Shown piece after piece: positions 21,862 to 22,920 of a stretch of 22,920 bases of DNA (position 1 is the stretch's first letter; each line of letters opens with the position of its first letter). The translations under genes were made by a program, and so were the position numbers. The notes under the pieces were generated by a model that was not told where the DNA came from, searched no databases, and worked only from the letters and a program-made list of their open reading frames with translations. The stretch spans positions 1-22,920 of the IMG/VR virus record IMGVR_UViG_3300009026_000067; one strand, given 5' to 3'. The DNA is from a virus.

Positions 21862-22376
21862 GTGACGCGCCCCGCCTCGAGCCTGACCATCTCGTCCTCG
21901 AAGGCCTGCGCGACCTCCGGATGCCCCTCGAGCACGCGCCCGATCGCGGCCTCGAGCTCCGGCCAATCAGGGTGATCGACCAGCGAACCCGGCGGCATGC
22001 GCGAGAGCTCTCGGACGGCGACGGCGAGCTCGCGCAGCGCCTTTGCCCGCTCGCTGTCCGTCAGGTCCGTCCGCCTCTTCAGCTTCCAGAACGTGGCCGC
22101 CGCCTCCTCCTCGAGGCCGCGACGGAGCCCCGCGAGGCCTAGTTGGGGAGGCCGCTCCGGCTGCGCCGCCTGCTCGCCTCCCCACGCCTCGTCCCAGCCC
22201 TCGATGGTGACGGCTGGCCACCGCTTCGCGATGCGGGCCCGCCTGTCCGCGTTCGGCTTCGTCGCACCCGTCAGCCAGTGCGACGCCGCGACACGCGAGG
22301 TGCCGGCGACCGCGCCGATCTCTTCCTGCGTCGCCCCGGTCCGGGCGAGCATGACGGCGCTCCGCGAGCGGCTCAC
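21855..22376 (-). CDS. terS: Terminase small subunit-like, HTH DNA-binding protein (173 aa)
   Basis: The start is GTG 22376, overlapping the kinase stop (GTGA); the frame is open to 22514 but the extra part is Arg-rich shadow. The N-terminus contains a helix-turn-helix: TGATQEEIGAVAGTSRVAAS then HWLTGATKPN (residues about 12-41), where the first helix and recognition helix are clear. Residues about 75-115 form charged helices (GLEEEAAATFWKLKRRTDLT, SERAKALRELAVAVRELSRM), suited to oligomerisation, and the end is EDEMVRLEAG. Place right before terL and size fit a small terminase that binds the packaging site. A transcription regulator with the same HTH is the main alternative. Confidence 0.75.
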   Translation of the reverse strand: MSRSRSAVMLARTGATQEEIGAVAGTSRVAASHWLTGATKPNADRRARIAKRWPAVTIEGWDEAWGGEQAAQPERPPQLGLAGLRRGLEEEAAATFWKLKRRTDLTDSERAKALRELAVAVRELSRMPPGSLVDHPDWPELEAAIGRVLEGHPEVAQAFEDEMVRLEAGRVTS

Positions 22377-22879
22377 CCATGCCTCCCGATCGCGGCGCGG
22401 ACCAGCGTGATCACCTCGCGCGGCGGACGGTCGGTGTCGACGCCGATGCACTGTCCGTCGAGCGCGATCGCATCGGCCAGCCGGCGCGCTCGCGTCGTCT
22501 GCCGCTCGAGCCACTCCGGCGCTGCCCCTGGGCTTCCGCGCTGGGCTCGACGGCGCGCGATCGTCGCCGGTGAGGCGGTCAGGAGCAGGGCGATCCGGTC
22601 GAAGCGGCCGCGGGTGATCTCGTCGTCCTGGTGACCGAACCGCGTGCCGTCGAGGAGTGCGACGAGCTCGGGCGGGACGTCGGTGAAGAGGCGCTCGAGC
22701 GAGCGCTCGATCACGGCGCGGGCGTGAGGAAGCTGGTCGGCGCCGTCGAGCGGGTCGCCCTTGTACGGCCCCAGAGCGGTCCAGCGCCCGATCTCGCGGC
22801 GGTCCTGGCCGAGCAGATGCCGCACCAGCGTGGTCTTCCCGACGCCAGGGCAGCCCAGAACGAACACCAGTCGGCGCAC
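22373..22879 (-). CDS. P-loop kinase / ATPase (168 aa)
   Basis: GTG 22879 directly follows a TAA in another frame, and GAGGGTG lies about 8 bases upstream. The N-terminus is RRLVFVLGCPGVGKTTLVRH, with Walker A GCPGVGKT at 9-16. A later element FDRIALLLTASPATIARRRA has the sequence of an adenylate-kinase-like strand and a lid helix with several Arg, and RARRLADAIALDG follows. The fold is likely a small nucleoside or polynucleotide kinase, or a zeta-toxin relative; the substrate cannot be told. It is coupled to terS by GTGA, so it is expressed with the packaging genes. Confidence 0.75.
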   Translation of the reverse strand: MRRLVFVLGCPGVGKTTLVRHLLGQDRREIGRWTALGPYKGDPLDGADQLPHARAVIERSLERLFTDVPPELVALLDGTRFGHQDDEITRGRFDRIALLLTASPATIARRRAQRGSPGAAPEWLERQTTRARRLADAIALDGQCIGVDTDRPPREVITLVRAAIGRHG

Positions 22880-22920
22880 TTACGACACCCTCGAAAGGGG
22901 TTCCGGACCACTCCGACGCC
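22880..22920 (-). CDS. Possible 3' end of an upstream gene
   Basis: One minus-strand frame from the right edge reads RRSGPEPLSRVS and ends in TAA at 22880-22882, directly touching the GTG of the kinase. Contact of stop and start fits the compact style of the cluster, so it may be the tail of a gene beyond the window. Only 12 residues are visible, which is too little to judge coding or function. Confidence 0.3.
   Translation of the reverse strand, partial: RRSGPEPLSRVS

Noticed and set aside
22377-22514. N-terminal extension of terS to position 22514
   Set aside because: It is an Arg/His-rich shadow of the kinase gene. GTG 22376 overlaps the kinase stop as at other junctions and precedes the HTH directly.
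1-22920. CRISPR arrays, tRNA genes, insertion sequences or attachment sites
   Set aside because: I saw no regularly spaced direct repeats, cloverleaf-like sequence, transposase or integrase frame, and no terminal inverted repeats.

Overview
The window is a compact, single-strand block of phage structural genes from a high-GC genome. Every supported gene is on the minus strand, so the biological reading order runs from position 22920 down to 1. I see no transposase, repressor, integrase or host gene, so the sequence does not show whether this is a free phage or a prophage. GTG starts are common and nearly all neighbouring genes overlap by 1 to 4 bases (ATGA, GTGA or TGATG). The gene order resembles the Mu-like (FluMu) head and contractile-tail module: small and large terminase, DUF935-type portal, protease/scaffold, gpT-type capsid, gp36/DUF1320, gpG, sheath, tube, chaperones, tape measure, hub, gp46, gp47, gp48 and fibre. 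The GC-rich coding, together with a lipobox and inner-membrane proteins at the left end, suggests a high-GC Gram-negative host, possibly Myxococcota or another proteobacterial lineage; this host assignment is an inference.

Packaging and head (22920 to 13627). A P-loop kinase-like protein precedes terS and terL. The portal follows, with a cysteine-rich C-terminal tail. Next is a fusion of an HExxH zinc-metallopeptidase domain to a low-complexity scaffold-like region. That region has its own internal ATG and ribosome-binding site and carries a duplicated segment of about 44 residues. A decoration-like protein, the major capsid protein, a DUF1320-like connector, a gpG-like completion protein and a probable tail terminator follow. 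The only substantial non-coding gap in the window (68 nt, 15280-15347), between capsid and connector genes, contains a strong hairpin.

Tail (13614 to 2418). Sheath and tube are followed by a tail assembly chaperone gene. It ends in a textbook -1 slippery heptamer (GGGAAAA) directly before its stop codon, and the -1 frame stays open for 55 further codons up to the tape measure start. The tape measure protein (612 aa), a baseplate adaptor, a hub/spike protein, gp46-like and gp47-like wedge proteins, a gp48/gpI-like protein, a small unknown protein and a 679-aa tail fibre complete a Mu-like myovirus tail.

Left end (2418 to 1). This holds a coiled-coil protein with a C-terminal membrane anchor, a multi-spanning protein with a signal peptide and an internal lipobox (lysis-type candidates), and several tiny unknown proteins. 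Micro-ORFs of 9, 9 and 19 codons bridge gaps with overlapping stop/start codons. One small gene (175-444) has no ATG in its own frame and may be frameshifted or start at CTG or GTG. A truncated gene runs off the left edge. No endolysin, tRNA, CRISPR array, insertion sequence or convincing promoter was found.
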